From Alphaproteobacteria bacterium (GTDB lineage Bacteria; Pseudomonadota; Alphaproteobacteria; JAGOMX01), in assembly GCA_017993335.1 (NCBI GenBank), contig JAGOMX010000012.1, forward strand, positions 1 to 41,357: a DNA stretch of 41,357 nucleotides, in the 5' to 3' direction. Shown piece after piece: positions 1 to 8,023 of this stretch. A program made the position numbers and the translations under genes. Each line of letters opens with the position of its first letter. Within the stretch, counting starts at the first letter, position 1. The notes below the pieces were generated by a model that did no database searches, was not told the DNA's origin, and saw only the letters and a program-made list of their open reading frames with translations.

Positions 1-73
1 GGGCGTAGCTCAGGGGTAGAGCACAACCTTGCCAAGGTTGGGGTCGAGGGTTCAAATCCCTTCGCCCGCTCCA
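1..73 (+). tRNA. tRNA-Gly (GCC), 5' end cut by window edge
   Basis: The anticodon arm CAACC-TTGCCAA-GGTTG carries anticodon GCC, and the T arm contains GGTTCAAATC. The 3' end reads CGCCCGC-T-CCA, so the CCA is encoded. The acceptor 3' strand CGCCCGC needs GCGGGCG at the 5' end, but the window opens at GGGCG, so the first two nucleotides lie just outside. No promoter is visible. The 138 bases between this tRNA and the next gene hold no feature I can support. Confidence 0.95.
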
Positions 74-211
74 TAACGAGTTTATTGATGATGAAAAACA
101 CATCCTTCGTTATTCATTCGTATCTTACGTAATTTCTGCCTTATCCCCTAGTTTAAGAAAAAACGACAGATCGCTGACCTTAAACGTAAGGAACAAATTA
201 AAGACCGTTTT

Positions 212-1420
212 ATGGCGCCGATCCACCAAAAGTTTATCCCTGTTTTACTCGTGCTCGCAATTTCCGTCAGCATGATGGCCACGGATTTGTATCTGCCGGC
301 TATGCCGCTGATGGTGGATTTTTTCTCTTCCACGGATAATTATATCCAAAAAAGCATATCTGCTTATCAACTGGGATTGTTTTTATCGGCGATTGTGTAT
401 GGCCCGTTATCCGATTCGTACGGCAGACGGAATGTTTTTTTGTTTGGCTTTGCCTTATTTTTCTTCAGTTCTGCCCTATTATTATTGGCCCAATCTACGG
501 ATCAGCTTTTATGGCTCAGATTGTTACAGGGGTGTGGCGGAGGGGTATCTTCTGCCATAAGCCCAGCGATCATTCGTGATCACTATGCAGAAAAACAAAG
601 CACAAAAATCACAGCCCAAATGTCTATTGTTATCCTGCTAACACCGGCTATTGCTCCTATTTTAGGGGGGTATTTAACCACTTATTTTGGCTGGCGATCT
701 TGTTTTGTGTTTATATTTTTCATCGTCGCGTTTACTTTTTTCGTCCTGTTAAAATTTTTTCCCCAAAGAGCCTTAGAATCTTCCGTGATAGCACCACGAG
801 TCAATTCGCTTTTTAAGAATTATAAACAAGTCTTGTCGAATAAAACCTTTTTCTATTATGCCCTTTTCCATAGCCTCACCTCTTGTAGTTTGTGGTGCTA
901 TATTACGGTCATGCCTTTTGCGTTTATTAAGTACATGAATGTATCTCCGGAAATCTTTGGTTATTTTGTGTGCGCGCAAGTTTCCGCTGTTTCGCTGACA
1001 TATATGTACGTACAAAGAATTGTTTCCACAAAAGACCCCACGCATCTGATGCACGTGGGATTGAAGCTCTTAGGTTTAGGCTCCTTTGGGCTTATCGCCG
1101 CCGCTTATTTCGCCCCACAATCGCCATGGATTGCCACCATGTGTATCATTCCTTATATGATAGGATCGCCCTTTATCTTTCCTACATCTATGTCTAGAGC
1201 GATGTCCTGCGCCGGATCGATAAAAGGAACGGCTTCTTCCTGTATTGCAGCCTCTCGTCAGCTATTTTCCTTACTGGGAAGCCTCGCCGCAGCAGCCATG
1301 CCCGATCAAACACTTATGCCTGCGGCGCTGTTTATGAGCGCAACGATTATAGTTATGTTTATCAGCCTAAAAATAGCCACTCGCAATGATCAGGCCAGCC
1401 CTAACCCTACTCCCGAATAA
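212..1420 (+). CDS. MFS multidrug efflux transporter, Bcr/CflA family
   Basis: A 402-residue inner-membrane protein with about 12 hydrophobic segments, the usual size for 12-TM drug:proton antiporters. The family signature near the N-terminus is ATDLYLPAMP (about residues 23-32), followed by the loop-2/3 motif GPLSDSYGRRNVFL (about residues 70-83), the MFS motif A of Bcr/CflA exporters. It probably expels small toxic compounds using the proton gradient; the substrate cannot be read. The frame is open back to 152, but no ATG, GTG or TTG precedes 212. A weak AAGGAA lies about 18 nt upstream, so the start is reasonable but not strongly supported. Its last 46 coding bases belong to a 53-bp sequence that recurs at 3621, showing that foreign DNA entered at its 3' end. 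No terminator follows. Confidence 0.88.
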   Translation: MAPIHQKFIPVLLVLAISVSMMATDLYLPAMPLMVDFFSSTDNYIQKSISAYQLGLFLSAIVYGPLSDSYGRRNVFLFGFALFFFSSALLLLAQSTDQLLWLRLLQGCGGGVSSAISPAIIRDHYAEKQSTKITAQMSIVILLTPAIAPILGGYLTTYFGWRSCFVFIFFIVAFTFFVLLKFFPQRALESSVIAPRVNSLFKNYKQVLSNKTFFYYALFHSLTSCSLWCYITVMPFAFIKYMNVSPEIFGYFVCAQVSAVSLTYMYVQRIVSTKDPTHLMHVGLKLLGLGSFGLIAAAYFAPQSPWIATMCIIPYMIGSPFIFPTSMSRAMSCAGSIKGTASSCIAASRQLFSLLGSLAAAAMPDQTLMPAALFMSATIIVMFISLKIATRNDQASPNPTPE

Positions 1421-1428
1421 TTTTTTCC
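1375..1428 (+). repeat. Left copy of 53-bp direct repeat (3' end of the MFS gene)
   Basis: This stretch is repeated at 3621-3673 with three substitutions and one T-run indel. It encodes the last residues of the efflux pump (RNDQASPNPTPE, stop) plus the following T-run. The right copy read in the same frame gives RNDQASPSPTPE and stop, so it is clearly a copy of this gene end. The two copies bracket the ATPase insertion. Confidence 0.88.
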
Positions 1429-1585
1429 TGACTTCTGCCATTTAGCGCGACAAATAATTCAACCACAAAAACCAAAGAAAAAATAAAGGATCAGAACGTA
1501 AGGAATATTTCGCTCTTTTGCTTGCATTCGGGGATGGTCTATACCATGAAATCAAACCACTCCACAGACCTTAACTCAAATCCAT

Positions 1586-1852
1586 TTAGGGATAAAAGCT
1601 ATGGGAACAGGTTTCGGAACGTGACCTTGTAGATGGTTCTTTGTAATATAGAGGTAACTTGGTTTTCCTCTCGTCACATATGTCAGTAACTCCAGATTGC
1701 GGGATGAGTGCTAGATAACTTACAGTACCCTCCGCATCTTTAAATGTGGTATCGTATCCTCATCAAAATAATCACCCTGGCAAATAATCAACTAGAGCAA
1801 ACACTCCTATAAACCAATAACATCTCTTGATGAGGTGGGTGACTATGGACAT
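1586..1852 (-). pseudogene. Decayed coding frame downstream of the ATPase
   Basis: On the minus strand an ATG at 1852 opens a frame reading MSIVTHLIKRCYWFIGVFAL and continuing VDYLPG to a stop at 1772-1774. Two more stops follow, then the same frame stays open for about 56 codons with protein-like composition (segments DTTFKDAEGTVSYLALIPQ and SGVTDICDERKTKLPLYY) to a stop at 1586-1588. I recognise no family. It begins about 35 bases after the ATPase stop on the same strand, so it may be the remnant of a second cargo gene. The call rests only on frame continuity. The rest of the 1429-1886 gap shows nothing I can support. Confidence 0.28.
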
Positions 1853-1886
1853 TCGGAAAATTTAGTTTTATTTTCTACTGTTGGCC

Positions 1887-3335
1887 TCAATTATGGGAAC
1901 CTTCAATGATTTCGCTAAAATCTATGATCTCTGCAAAGTAGTTGCTATCAACGACAGAGTCAGACACGCCATTCACGTGGATAAGCACGGGAAAACAGGA
2001 GAAGCCCCTTGGCTTGGCTAGGTTTTCAATCTTCCTCTTCATTTCCTGGATAATATCGGGTTTAATTTCCTGCCGGGAGAACTTAATTTCACAGGCGAAC
2101 AGGTTATTAAAGCGTGTTTGAATCAAGTAATCGATTTGGCACCCAGGCTGACGTTTTGTTTTGTGTTGAAAAAAAGGATTTTCTGACACAACGTCCTCGG
2201 GGCGAATCTTTAACTTATGCTGTACAAACTGCCTATTGTTCAAAATGAGATTCTCGAATTGAAATCCCATCATGGAGGACCATCCAGTAAGAGATGAAAT
2301 GGATTTTGGCATATAGCTGTTTTTCTCAATATCAGATAAGTTCGGGTCAATGTATTTGAGATAAAATCGCAAATAATTATCCTTTAGGCGGTAGTGGCTG
2401 ATGGGAGAAGGCTTGCCAGATATTATATGCCAGGTGTAGTCACGGCTCAAAAAACCTGATTTAATAAGATCAAATAGATATGCGCTTATAAGACCAGTTT
2501 TAGCAACCCCCAGTTTTTCGCAAATGGCCCCAAATTCTAATGGTCCATCAGCAAGGCAATTGACTATAGCTTTATATTGACTGCTCCTGCTTGTAAATAA
2601 GTCTGAAAATATTTGTTCAAATTCTCTGACAAGAAGACCACCTCTTTTAAAACATAGGTCGTTTATGTTCTCTTCGGCAGGTTTTTGGAAATCTATTTCC
2701 TCAAGATAGAGCGGCACGCCTCCGGTAACAGACAATATTTTGAATTTCTCGTAAGCAGATAAATGATTTTCCCTGGTCGACCAAAATTCACGACATTCAT
2801 TTAAAGGCAACTCTTCTACAGTTAAAGCGAAAGATACTCTGCCTAGAAAGCCTGTGCTTGATAGTATATTCTTCTCTATCCAAGCCGATGCTGAGCCGCA
2901 TATTATAAATATAAGCTCGGGGTTGTTCTTGAGATGTAGGTCCCAAGCATTTTTTAGTTTCCCCAAAAAATTATTATCCCTAGATCCCATCCAAGATATT
3001 TCATCAAAGACTATGATGACTCTGCCTTGCTGAGTATTCTCGGACAGATGGAAGAATAAATCGTTCCAGTCGTCTGCCTTAACAGAGTCTCCACCTAAGG
3101 CTTTCCCCAGTTGCCATCCAAATTCATTCAGTTGATCTCGGTGTGTCGTTTTTGCGCTAGGGGGAACACCAGAAAATGTGAGCATCCGAAACTTTTTTCC
3201 AAACTCACGAATAAGTCGGCTTTTTCCTATGCGTCGCCTACCTTGAACGACAATAAGACTAGCTGATCGTTTTTTAAGGAATTTTCCCAATTCCTGAAGT
3301 TCAGCTTTTCTGCCTATAAAAGTGGATTCCTGCAT
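1887..3335 (-). CDS. AAA+ ATPase with C-terminal DUF234-like domain (COG1672 type)
   Basis: A 482-residue predicted cytoplasmic ATPase. The N-terminus FIGRKAELQEL leads into a Walker A region GRRRIGKSRL (about residues 32-41), and Walker B is RVIIVFDEISWMG (about residues 104-116). A winged-helix-like stretch (about 258-300) follows. The C-terminal part contains CQIDYLIQ and then ACEIKFSRQEI, which fits the D...ExK pattern of PD-(D/E)xK-like folds found in DUF234 proteins. Members are scattered in archaea and bacteria, often isolated, and their function is not established. It is the only intact gene in the inserted segment and lies opposite to the upstream efflux gene. Horizontal acquisition fits the flanking repeats. 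Identity of the family is well supported; biological role unknown. Confidence 0.82.
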   Translation of the reverse strand: MQESTFIGRKAELQELGKFLKKRSASLIVVQGRRRIGKSRLIREFGKKFRMLTFSGVPPSAKTTHRDQLNEFGWQLGKALGGDSVKADDWNDLFFHLSENTQQGRVIIVFDEISWMGSRDNNFLGKLKNAWDLHLKNNPELIFIICGSASAWIEKNILSSTGFLGRVSFALTVEELPLNECREFWSTRENHLSAYEKFKILSVTGGVPLYLEEIDFQKPAEENINDLCFKRGGLLVREFEQIFSDLFTSRSSQYKAIVNCLADGPLEFGAICEKLGVAKTGLISAYLFDLIKSGFLSRDYTWHIISGKPSPISHYRLKDNYLRFYLKYIDPNLSDIEKNSYMPKSISSLTGWSSMMGFQFENLILNNRQFVQHKLKIRPEDVVSENPFFQHKTKRQPGCQIDYLIQTRFNNLFACEIKFSRQEIKPDIIQEMKRKIENLAKPRGFSCFPVLIHVNGVSDSVVDSNYFAEIIDFSEIIEGSHN

Positions 3336-3377
3336 CTATCCCTCAAATTATTTCTACAATATGTACACTGTGGCATA

Positions 3378-3464
3378 GGTACATAAAAATGACAAATGTT
3401 ATTATTGTGCATAATTTATACTTTTTTCGATACGTAAAAATAGCAATTGTCATTTCGGTGTACC
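3378..3464. repeat. 26-bp-arm imperfect palindrome upstream of the ATPase gene
   Basis: Positions 3378-3403 and 3439-3464 are reverse complements at 21 of 26 positions, with a 35-bp AT-rich spacer. It lies 43 bp upstream of the ATPase start. It could be a regulatory binding site, a hairpin in the leader RNA, or an end of an older element. The remaining 3336-3620 region shows no credible gene; a 64-codon minus frame there has no ribosome site and overlaps the palindrome. Confidence 0.55.
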
Positions 3465-3620
3465 AAAGATGTCTTGTCAAGACACCAACTGTAAGCTTCA
3501 GAGCAACCCCAACAAAACCTTCCGTGTGACAAAACACAAAAATGGATCTTTAAAATCCTTGGAAAGGTTGAGTTGTCACGCTCCAATATCAAATTCCAAA
3601 AAAATTTAGCAGAAGCCAGG

Positions 3621-3673
3621 AGCCACTCGCAATGATCAAGCCAGCCCTAGTCCTACTCCCGAATAATTTTTCC
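3621..3673 (+). repeat. Right copy of the 53-bp direct repeat
   Basis: Near-identical to 1375-1428. It overlaps the last codons and stop (3653-3655) of the minus-strand exported protein. This implies that before the insertion the efflux gene and that gene were convergent with overlapping 3' ends, and that the insertion kept both reading frames intact by duplicating the junction. Confidence 0.88.
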
Positions 3674-4288
3674 GCCGACTATTTTACCGATGGTTGATTT
3701 TTTATCTGCCTTTACGATACCCTTGCCCGATTCGAACTCAATGTAAGCGACATCGACGCCGATCAAAACAATAGTTTGCGGAGAAGAATTTTGCTGGGTG
3801 GGTTTTAAGACTTTAATTTTTTTAATGGCTACTTCTTTAAATTGGCTATTTTGGCCCCGCAAAGTTAACAGTTTTTCAAAGGCCGATCCAAAACATTCCA
3901 AATCTCCCTCTATTTGAACAGCCCCTTTGAATTTACTCGAATATGTTAAGGCTGGGCCCGCAATCTGAACACTGCCTAAAATAGTCGTGCCGGCAATTTC
4001 TGCTGGGCCATTGACATGTATATCTGTCAATTGAGAGTTGGATATACTTAACGGGCCATAGGACATAAGTTTCTGGGCTTTTATGCCATCCATTTGAGAC
4101 TGCCCATAAAGTGTAATTGTTTTGGCTTCAATCGTTTTAAGAGTAGCCTCTCCCTTAACGGTTAGATCTGTATATTTCTGGTTTTCCAAAGACATCGATC
4201 CCATAAAAACCGCCGGCTGCGATGATTTTTCTTCATTCGCAAAAGCCTGCGTGGTTAACAACAGAGCTACAAAAGCTATTTTTTTCAT
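3653..4288 (-). CDS. Exported repeat protein of unknown function
   Basis: A 211-residue protein that I cannot name. It starts with a classical signal peptide (MKKIAFVALLLTTQAFA, cleavage before NEE), so it is predicted periplasmic or outer-membrane associated, without a lipobox cysteine. The mature part has short alternating hydrophobic strands (LTVKGEATLKTIEAKTITLY, SMSLENQ, IHVNGPAEIAG, VQIEGDLECFG) like a right-handed beta-solenoid, similar in texture to bactofilin or adhesin-like repeats but without a diagnostic motif. A good AGGAGG-type ribosome site precedes the ATG. It lies 10 bp downstream of the DUF1467 gene on the same strand and is probably co-transcribed with birA-coaX-rnj as the last gene. 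Its stop lies in the duplicated 53-bp repeat. Confidence 0.7.
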   Translation of the reverse strand: MKKIAFVALLLTTQAFANEEKSSQPAVFMGSMSLENQKYTDLTVKGEATLKTIEAKTITLYGQSQMDGIKAQKLMSYGPLSISNSQLTDIHVNGPAEIAGTTILGSVQIAGPALTYSSKFKGAVQIEGDLECFGSAFEKLLTLRGQNSQFKEVAIKKIKVLKPTQQNSSPQTIVLIGVDVAYIEFESGKGIVKADKKSTIGKIVGGKIIRE

Positions 4289-4298
4289 GGAAGCCTCC

Positions 4299-4547
4299 TC
4301 AAGATTGAATTTTAAAAATTGCCCAGGCCATCATATCGGCTGGAATAAAAAGATAAAAAATGAGCATTATCAACAACGAAATCGCTGTTGTGACGGCTGC
4401 CTTTAGCCATAACATATGTTTTTCTGGCACACCATTCTGCCAGCCAACTTGTCTCTGGGACGCCGGTTGAATCCCCCAGGGAAGGACAGCAAAAAACACC
4501 AGCCACCACAAGACGATATAGACTAAAATTCCAGAGACATAACTCAT
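4299..4547 (-). CDS. DUF1467 family small membrane protein
   Basis: An 82-residue protein with two hydrophobic segments: VSGILVYIVLWWLVFFAVLP (residues 4-23) and AAVTTAISLLIMLIFYLFI (residues 50-68). The motif WWLVFFAVLPWGIQ with a charged loop matches DUF1467, a family found mainly in alphaproteobacteria directly after ribonuclease J. It lies 4 bp downstream of rnj on the same strand, so translation is probably coupled. Function unknown; the conserved position suggests an envelope-linked accessory role. An overlapping 65-codon frame in the same stretch is a shadow. Confidence 0.82.
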   Translation of the reverse strand: MSYVSGILVYIVLWWLVFFAVLPWGIQPASQRQVGWQNGVPEKHMLWLKAAVTTAISLLIMLIFYLFIPADMMAWAIFKIQS

Positions 4548-4551
4548 TTTC

Positions 4552-6195
4552 TTAAGACCTTACAATATGAGTAATTACATGTGGTTTTCTTCCACATACT
4601 GCTTTCGTTGCCCGGCGCACAGAAATACGGATAAGGTCATGCAACTCATTGTCATTCCCCCATACGGAATCATCCGCCCGATCAATCATACCGGCAAACT
4701 CCCGTAATGTGAGCTTACGCAGCAAATCTTCTTCACCCTCATCCGCCGCAAGTCCTAAATAGGTAATAACAGGCTCTTGATTAAAATTATCGGGCATAAA
4801 GGTTACGAAAACAGCACCGTCTCGCATCACTCTTGAGCGTTCTTTAATATGCTCGCTCTGCAGTGAAACCACGCGAGCACCGTCAAAAGCCCAGCGCCCA
4901 CTCGTTACTTCAGAAACAATTTGCGGCGTCCCAGGCGCCAGACGAATCACAGAACCATTATGAGGCACGACAGCCTCAGGCACACCATGAGATCTAGCGA
5001 GTTTCGCCTGCTCATACATATGAACCTGCTCCCCATGTACAGGCAACAGAATCCGTGGGCGCACCATATCATACATCTGACATAATTCTGCGCGGGAAGG
5101 ATGCCCAGAAACATGGGTAAACGCGTCCCCATCAGATATAATCTGCACCCCTTGCGCATTCAGCTTATTCTGCATCTGGCTAACGGCTTCTTCATTGCCT
5201 GGAATTTTGCGGGCTGAAAAAATAACTGTATCCCCTGAATCAAATTTCAAAATCGGATGAGATCGATCCGCCAGACGTGATAACGCAGCCCTCGGCTCTC
5301 CTTGGGAACCAGTACACAAATATAAAACTTGATCTCGTGGTAAACCAGCCGCTTTTTCCGGTGTAATAAATGCTGGTACATCCTTTAAATATCCCGTTTC
5401 AATGGCTGCCTCATGCATGCGGATTAAGGATCGCCCAACCAAAACAGGTATACGGTTGTTGGCTGCTGCCGCCAAAGCACAAGTCTCCAAACGCGCCACA
5501 TTGCTGGCAAACAAGGCTATCGCCACACGATTTTCATGCTGACCAACCAGTTCAATTAAAGACTCTCTGACGGCTCGTTCCGATTGAGTATGTTCTTCAA
5601 CAAAAACATTTGTAGAGTCACAGGTTAACGCTAAAACACCTGCATCCCCGATTTGATAGAGACGATCCATATTTGTGGTTCCACCAACCAAAGGATCCGC
5701 ATCAATTTTCCAATCTCCCGTATGTACAATCGAGCCAAGAGGTGTACGAATATGGATGGCACTGGGTTCTGGAATCGAGTGCGTTAAGGTTACAAACTCA
5801 ATATCAAAATCACCTAATTGCGCATGACCACCTACGGGGATCACGTGCAGTTCAGCTTCCTTTTGTAATTTTACCTCACGCAGCTTTCCGCGAATAATTT
5901 CCGCCGTAAAAGGCGTTGCATACATAGGACAGCGCAAACGATTCCAAATGTAGGGAATCGCACCGATATGATCCTCATGCGCGTGGGTCAAGACCATACC
6001 GACAATCTTATCTCTGTTTTCTTCTAAAAAGCTAATGTCTGGCATAATCACATCTATGCCTAAGTCGTCCCCAAACGTGATGCCAAAATCGACAATTAAC
6101 CACTGGTTGTCATAACCATACAAATTTAAATTCATACCAATTTCGCCAGAACCACCCAGCGGAAGAAAGTAAAGTTCTTTACCAAAATTTTTCAT
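4552..6195 (-). CDS. rnj: Ribonuclease J
   Basis: A 547-residue metallo-beta-lactamase/beta-CASP ribonuclease, near the usual length for RNase J. The metal site HAHEDH lies at residues 71-76 (MVLTHAHEDHIGAIPYI), with further ligand motifs at VHTGDWKID and LPVHGEQVHMYEQA, and the beta-CASP region has CTGSQGEPRAALSR. The enzyme processes and degrades RNA with 5'-to-3' exo- and endonuclease activity in the cytoplasm, using two Zn ions. In alphaproteobacteria it takes part in rRNA maturation and mRNA turnover. It lies 16 bp downstream of coaX in the birA-coaX-rnj-DUF1467 operon, an order typical of alphaproteobacteria. No missing catalytic residues were noticed. Confidence 0.96.
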   Translation of the reverse strand: MKNFGKELYFLPLGGSGEIGMNLNLYGYDNQWLIVDFGITFGDDLGIDVIMPDISFLEENRDKIVGMVLTHAHEDHIGAIPYIWNRLRCPMYATPFTAEIIRGKLREVKLQKEAELHVIPVGGHAQLGDFDIEFVTLTHSIPEPSAIHIRTPLGSIVHTGDWKIDADPLVGGTTNMDRLYQIGDAGVLALTCDSTNVFVEEHTQSERAVRESLIELVGQHENRVAIALFASNVARLETCALAAAANNRIPVLVGRSLIRMHEAAIETGYLKDVPAFITPEKAAGLPRDQVLYLCTGSQGEPRAALSRLADRSHPILKFDSGDTVIFSARKIPGNEEAVSQMQNKLNAQGVQIISDGDAFTHVSGHPSRAELCQMYDMVRPRILLPVHGEQVHMYEQAKLARSHGVPEAVVPHNGSVIRLAPGTPQIVSEVTSGRWAFDGARVVSLQSEHIKERSRVMRDGAVFVTFMPDNFNQEPVITYLGLAADEGEEDLLRKLTLREFAGMIDRADDSVWGNDNELHDLIRISVRRATKAVCGRKPHVITHIVRS

Positions 6196-6211
6196 CTATA
6201 CTACCTATTTT

Positions 6212-6994
6212 CTATTTATTGTAATCTGCAATGATTCGGAGCCCTTTTATACATAAATCGGGATCATAAATATCGATTGCATCTGTTTCGTTCACAAAAT
6301 AACGGGCTAAACCACCCGTTGCTATAATTTTCAAATGTGCGCCAGGACAATCGCGTAGAAACTGCTCTTGTGCCTTCATCATTAAATTCTCAATTAGACC
6401 TAAGTACCCCCAAAAGACACCCCCTTGTATGGCCGAAAGTGTCGTCGTACCAATAACCCGATCCGTTTTTCCCCAGGGAACTGACGGCAATTTAGCGGCC
6501 CCCTGAAACAAAGCCTCCGTTGAAAGCTTAAGACCCGGAGCAATCGCCACCCCTGCAAAATTTTGTTGCTCATCCAAAAGAGAAAGCGTCGTCGCCGTCC
6601 CCATGTCCAAAACCAACGCAGGAGCCCCATACAATTGTTTTGCCGCCACACAAGTGGCAATTAAATCCGCGCCTACCTCTTGCGGATTTCCCACCGTAAA
6701 GCCCATAGGAAAATCCAAAGCACATTTTCCAATCACCATGGGGTTATGAAGCAAATAGTCCTGGCAGAATAATTCCAAATCCATCAACAGGTCAGGGCGC
6801 ACACAAGAAATAATACTTCGCTGAATGGCGGGCACACTTATCTGCGCGACACTCATTAATCCAAAAAGCCAAGACGCCCACTCATCGGACGTTTTTCTTT
6901 GCATAGACGTAGCCCGCCATTGATTCACCATCACATCGCCATCAAACAAAGCAAATTCTGTATTGGTATTTCCTGCATCAATGGTGAGCAGCAT
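6212..6994 (-). CDS. coaX: Type III pantothenate kinase
   Basis: A 260-residue ASKHA-fold kinase that phosphorylates pantothenate, the first step of coenzyme A synthesis. Visible motifs are the phosphate-1 loop MLLTIDAGNTNTEFALFDG (Asp6), the substrate motif GADLIATCVAA and the phosphate-2 motif VLDMGTATTLSLLDE. CoaX needs a monovalent cation and is insensitive to CoA feedback. An AGGAG site sits ahead of the ATG, and the start overlaps the 3' end of birA by 17 bp, which points to translational coupling. coaD, a later enzyme of the same pathway, is also in this window. Confidence 0.95.
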   Translation of the reverse strand: MLLTIDAGNTNTEFALFDGDVMVNQWRATSMQRKTSDEWASWLFGLMSVAQISVPAIQRSIISCVRPDLLMDLELFCQDYLLHNPMVIGKCALDFPMGFTVGNPQEVGADLIATCVAAKQLYGAPALVLDMGTATTLSLLDEQQNFAGVAIAPGLKLSTEALFQGAAKLPSVPWGKTDRVIGTTTLSAIQGGVFWGYLGLIENLMMKAQEQFLRDCPGAHLKIIATGGLARYFVNETDAIDIYDPDLCIKGLRIIADYNK

Positions 6995-7709
6995 GCGGGT
7001 CTCCTAAAATTAAGTCACCAACGTACAGTTGGACTGAATGCCCTTCATGAGTCCAGACATGCAAAGCACCTGCTTCGTCAATCGTTTCCATTATTCCTAC
7101 CACATCTCGATCTTCTTGGCGAATGGTTATCTCATCCCCCAATCGCCAAGCCGCTTGTAGCCATGCAGATTGAATATCCTCAAATCCATTGTCATCCCAA
7201 TTTTTCCGCTGTTTTATATACATATCCACGAGTTTATCTATAAGATCAGCTGGCACGATGGCGTTTTCCTGTTGTCGATTGAGAAACGTTGCTGGAAACT
7301 GAACCCCAGAAGGCGCATGCGCCACATTTACACCAACCCCTACGATTAAAATATCTTTATACGTTTCGATGAGGATACCCGCAACTTTTTCACCATTTAA
7401 CAAAACATCATTCGGCCATTTGCATTGAACAAGAGAAGACGTAAACGAGGATATAGTCCTCTGAAGAATCACCCCCCACAACAAAGCAAACTGCGAAAGC
7501 TGTTGCGGCTGGACACCCTTCACCACAAAAGACAAGTAAACATTCCCCACATCCGAATGCCAAACACGCCCATGTCTCCCTCGCCCAGCGGATTGAGACG
7601 AGGCTATAATCAGAAACTCTTGACGAAAATCAACCTCCTGATCCACAAGCCTTTTCGCCTGATCCATGGTTGAATCAATAGATTCATAGTAAAATCGCAA
7701 TATAGTCAA
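6978..7709 (-). CDS. birA: Biotin--[acetyl-CoA-carboxylase] ligase
   Basis: A 243-residue cytoplasmic enzyme that activates biotin to biotinyl-AMP and transfers it to the biotin carboxyl carrier protein. The adenylate-binding motif SAGRGRHGRVWHS is at about residues 40-52, and KWPNDVLLNGEKVAGILIE at about 98-116. It lacks the N-terminal HTH of the E. coli repressor form, so it should be a mono-functional ligase. The start codon is TTG at 7709, with AGG about 8 nt upstream; a second TTG three codons in would also leave the domain intact. First gene of the birA-coaX-rnj-DUF1467 operon. Confidence 0.93.
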   Translation of the reverse strand: MTILRFYYESIDSTMDQAKRLVDQEVDFRQEFLIIASSQSAGRGRHGRVWHSDVGNVYLSFVVKGVQPQQLSQFALLWGVILQRTISSFTSSLVQCKWPNDVLLNGEKVAGILIETYKDILIVGVGVNVAHAPSGVQFPATFLNRQQENAIVPADLIDKLVDMYIKQRKNWDDNGFEDIQSAWLQAAWRLGDEITIRQEDRDVVGIMETIDEAGALHVWTHEGHSVQLYVGDLILGDPHAAHH

Positions 7710-7945
7710 AATCTTTACCTAGATAAATATGCAAGAAATGTAACATAAGTTCAATAAAGATGGGTAGAGAAAAAGCAGAGAGCCTCCCTCAAAGACTTCG
7801 CATGGGATTAGAAAGAAATTCAAAACACCTCCCCTTTTGTGACTTCCTATCAGGTTTTGAAAAGTCCTGCTGCACCAATTAATGTCTTCTATGTCAGTCC
7901 TTATCGCTTATAAAGATTTTTATAACAAGCTTTAACGTAAAAAAC

Positions 7946-7974
7946 TTGATTTTGTATTTAATGTTTGTTATATT
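7946..7974 (+). promoter_or_regulatory. Predicted sigma70-type promoter of hipBA
   Basis: TTGATT (7946-7951) and TATATT (7969-7974) are separated by exactly 17 bp, about 50 bp upstream of the hipB start. Predicted transcription start is around 7981, inside the adjacent palindrome. The rest of the 7710-8023 gap holds no supported gene; a 40-codon plus-strand frame at 7760-7882 has no convincing ribosome site. Confidence 0.62.
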
Positions 7975-8004
7975 AGTCATTAACAGGTTTAATGATCGTT
8001 ATAA
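7968..8004. promoter_or_regulatory. Candidate HipB operator palindrome
   Basis: TCATTAA (7977-7983) and TTAATGA (7989-7995) form a perfect 7-bp inverted repeat with a 5-bp spacer. The symmetry extends to 16-bp arms (7968-7983 and 7989-8004) with 12 of 16 matches. It overlaps the predicted -10 box and transcription start and ends 19 bp before hipB, the expected place for an autorepressor. Confidence 0.55.
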
Positions 8005-8023
8005 AACACTTTAAGGGAATGCT

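Larger units (their letters stand above)
1427..3620. mobile_element. Putative 2.2-kb insertion carrying an ATPase gene
   Basis: The segment starts with CCTGACTTCTGC (1427-1438) and ends with GCAGAAGCCAGG (3609-3620), whose reverse complement matches 11 of 12 positions, giving short terminal inverted repeats. Immediately outside lie the 53-bp direct repeats. Inside are one intact minus-strand ATPase gene, a decayed coding frame and about 285 bp of AT-rich DNA with a large palindrome. There is no recognisable transposase or integrase. The layout resembles an inserted element with a target duplication, but 53 bp is far longer than usual transposon duplications, so recombination or a non-autonomous element are alternatives. 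Confidence 0.5.

Noticed and set aside
3343..3537. 64-codon minus-strand frame upstream of the ATPase
   Set aside because: No ribosome site, composition not protein-like, and it covers the 26-bp-arm palindrome.
3653..4288. Bactofilin assignment for the exported repeat protein
   Set aside because: Bactofilins are cytoplasmic; this protein has a clear signal peptide and no bactofilin motif.
7760..7882. 40-codon plus-strand frame MGREKAESLPQRLRMGLERN... upstream of hipB
   Set aside because: No convincing ribosome site or family; could be real but I cannot support it.
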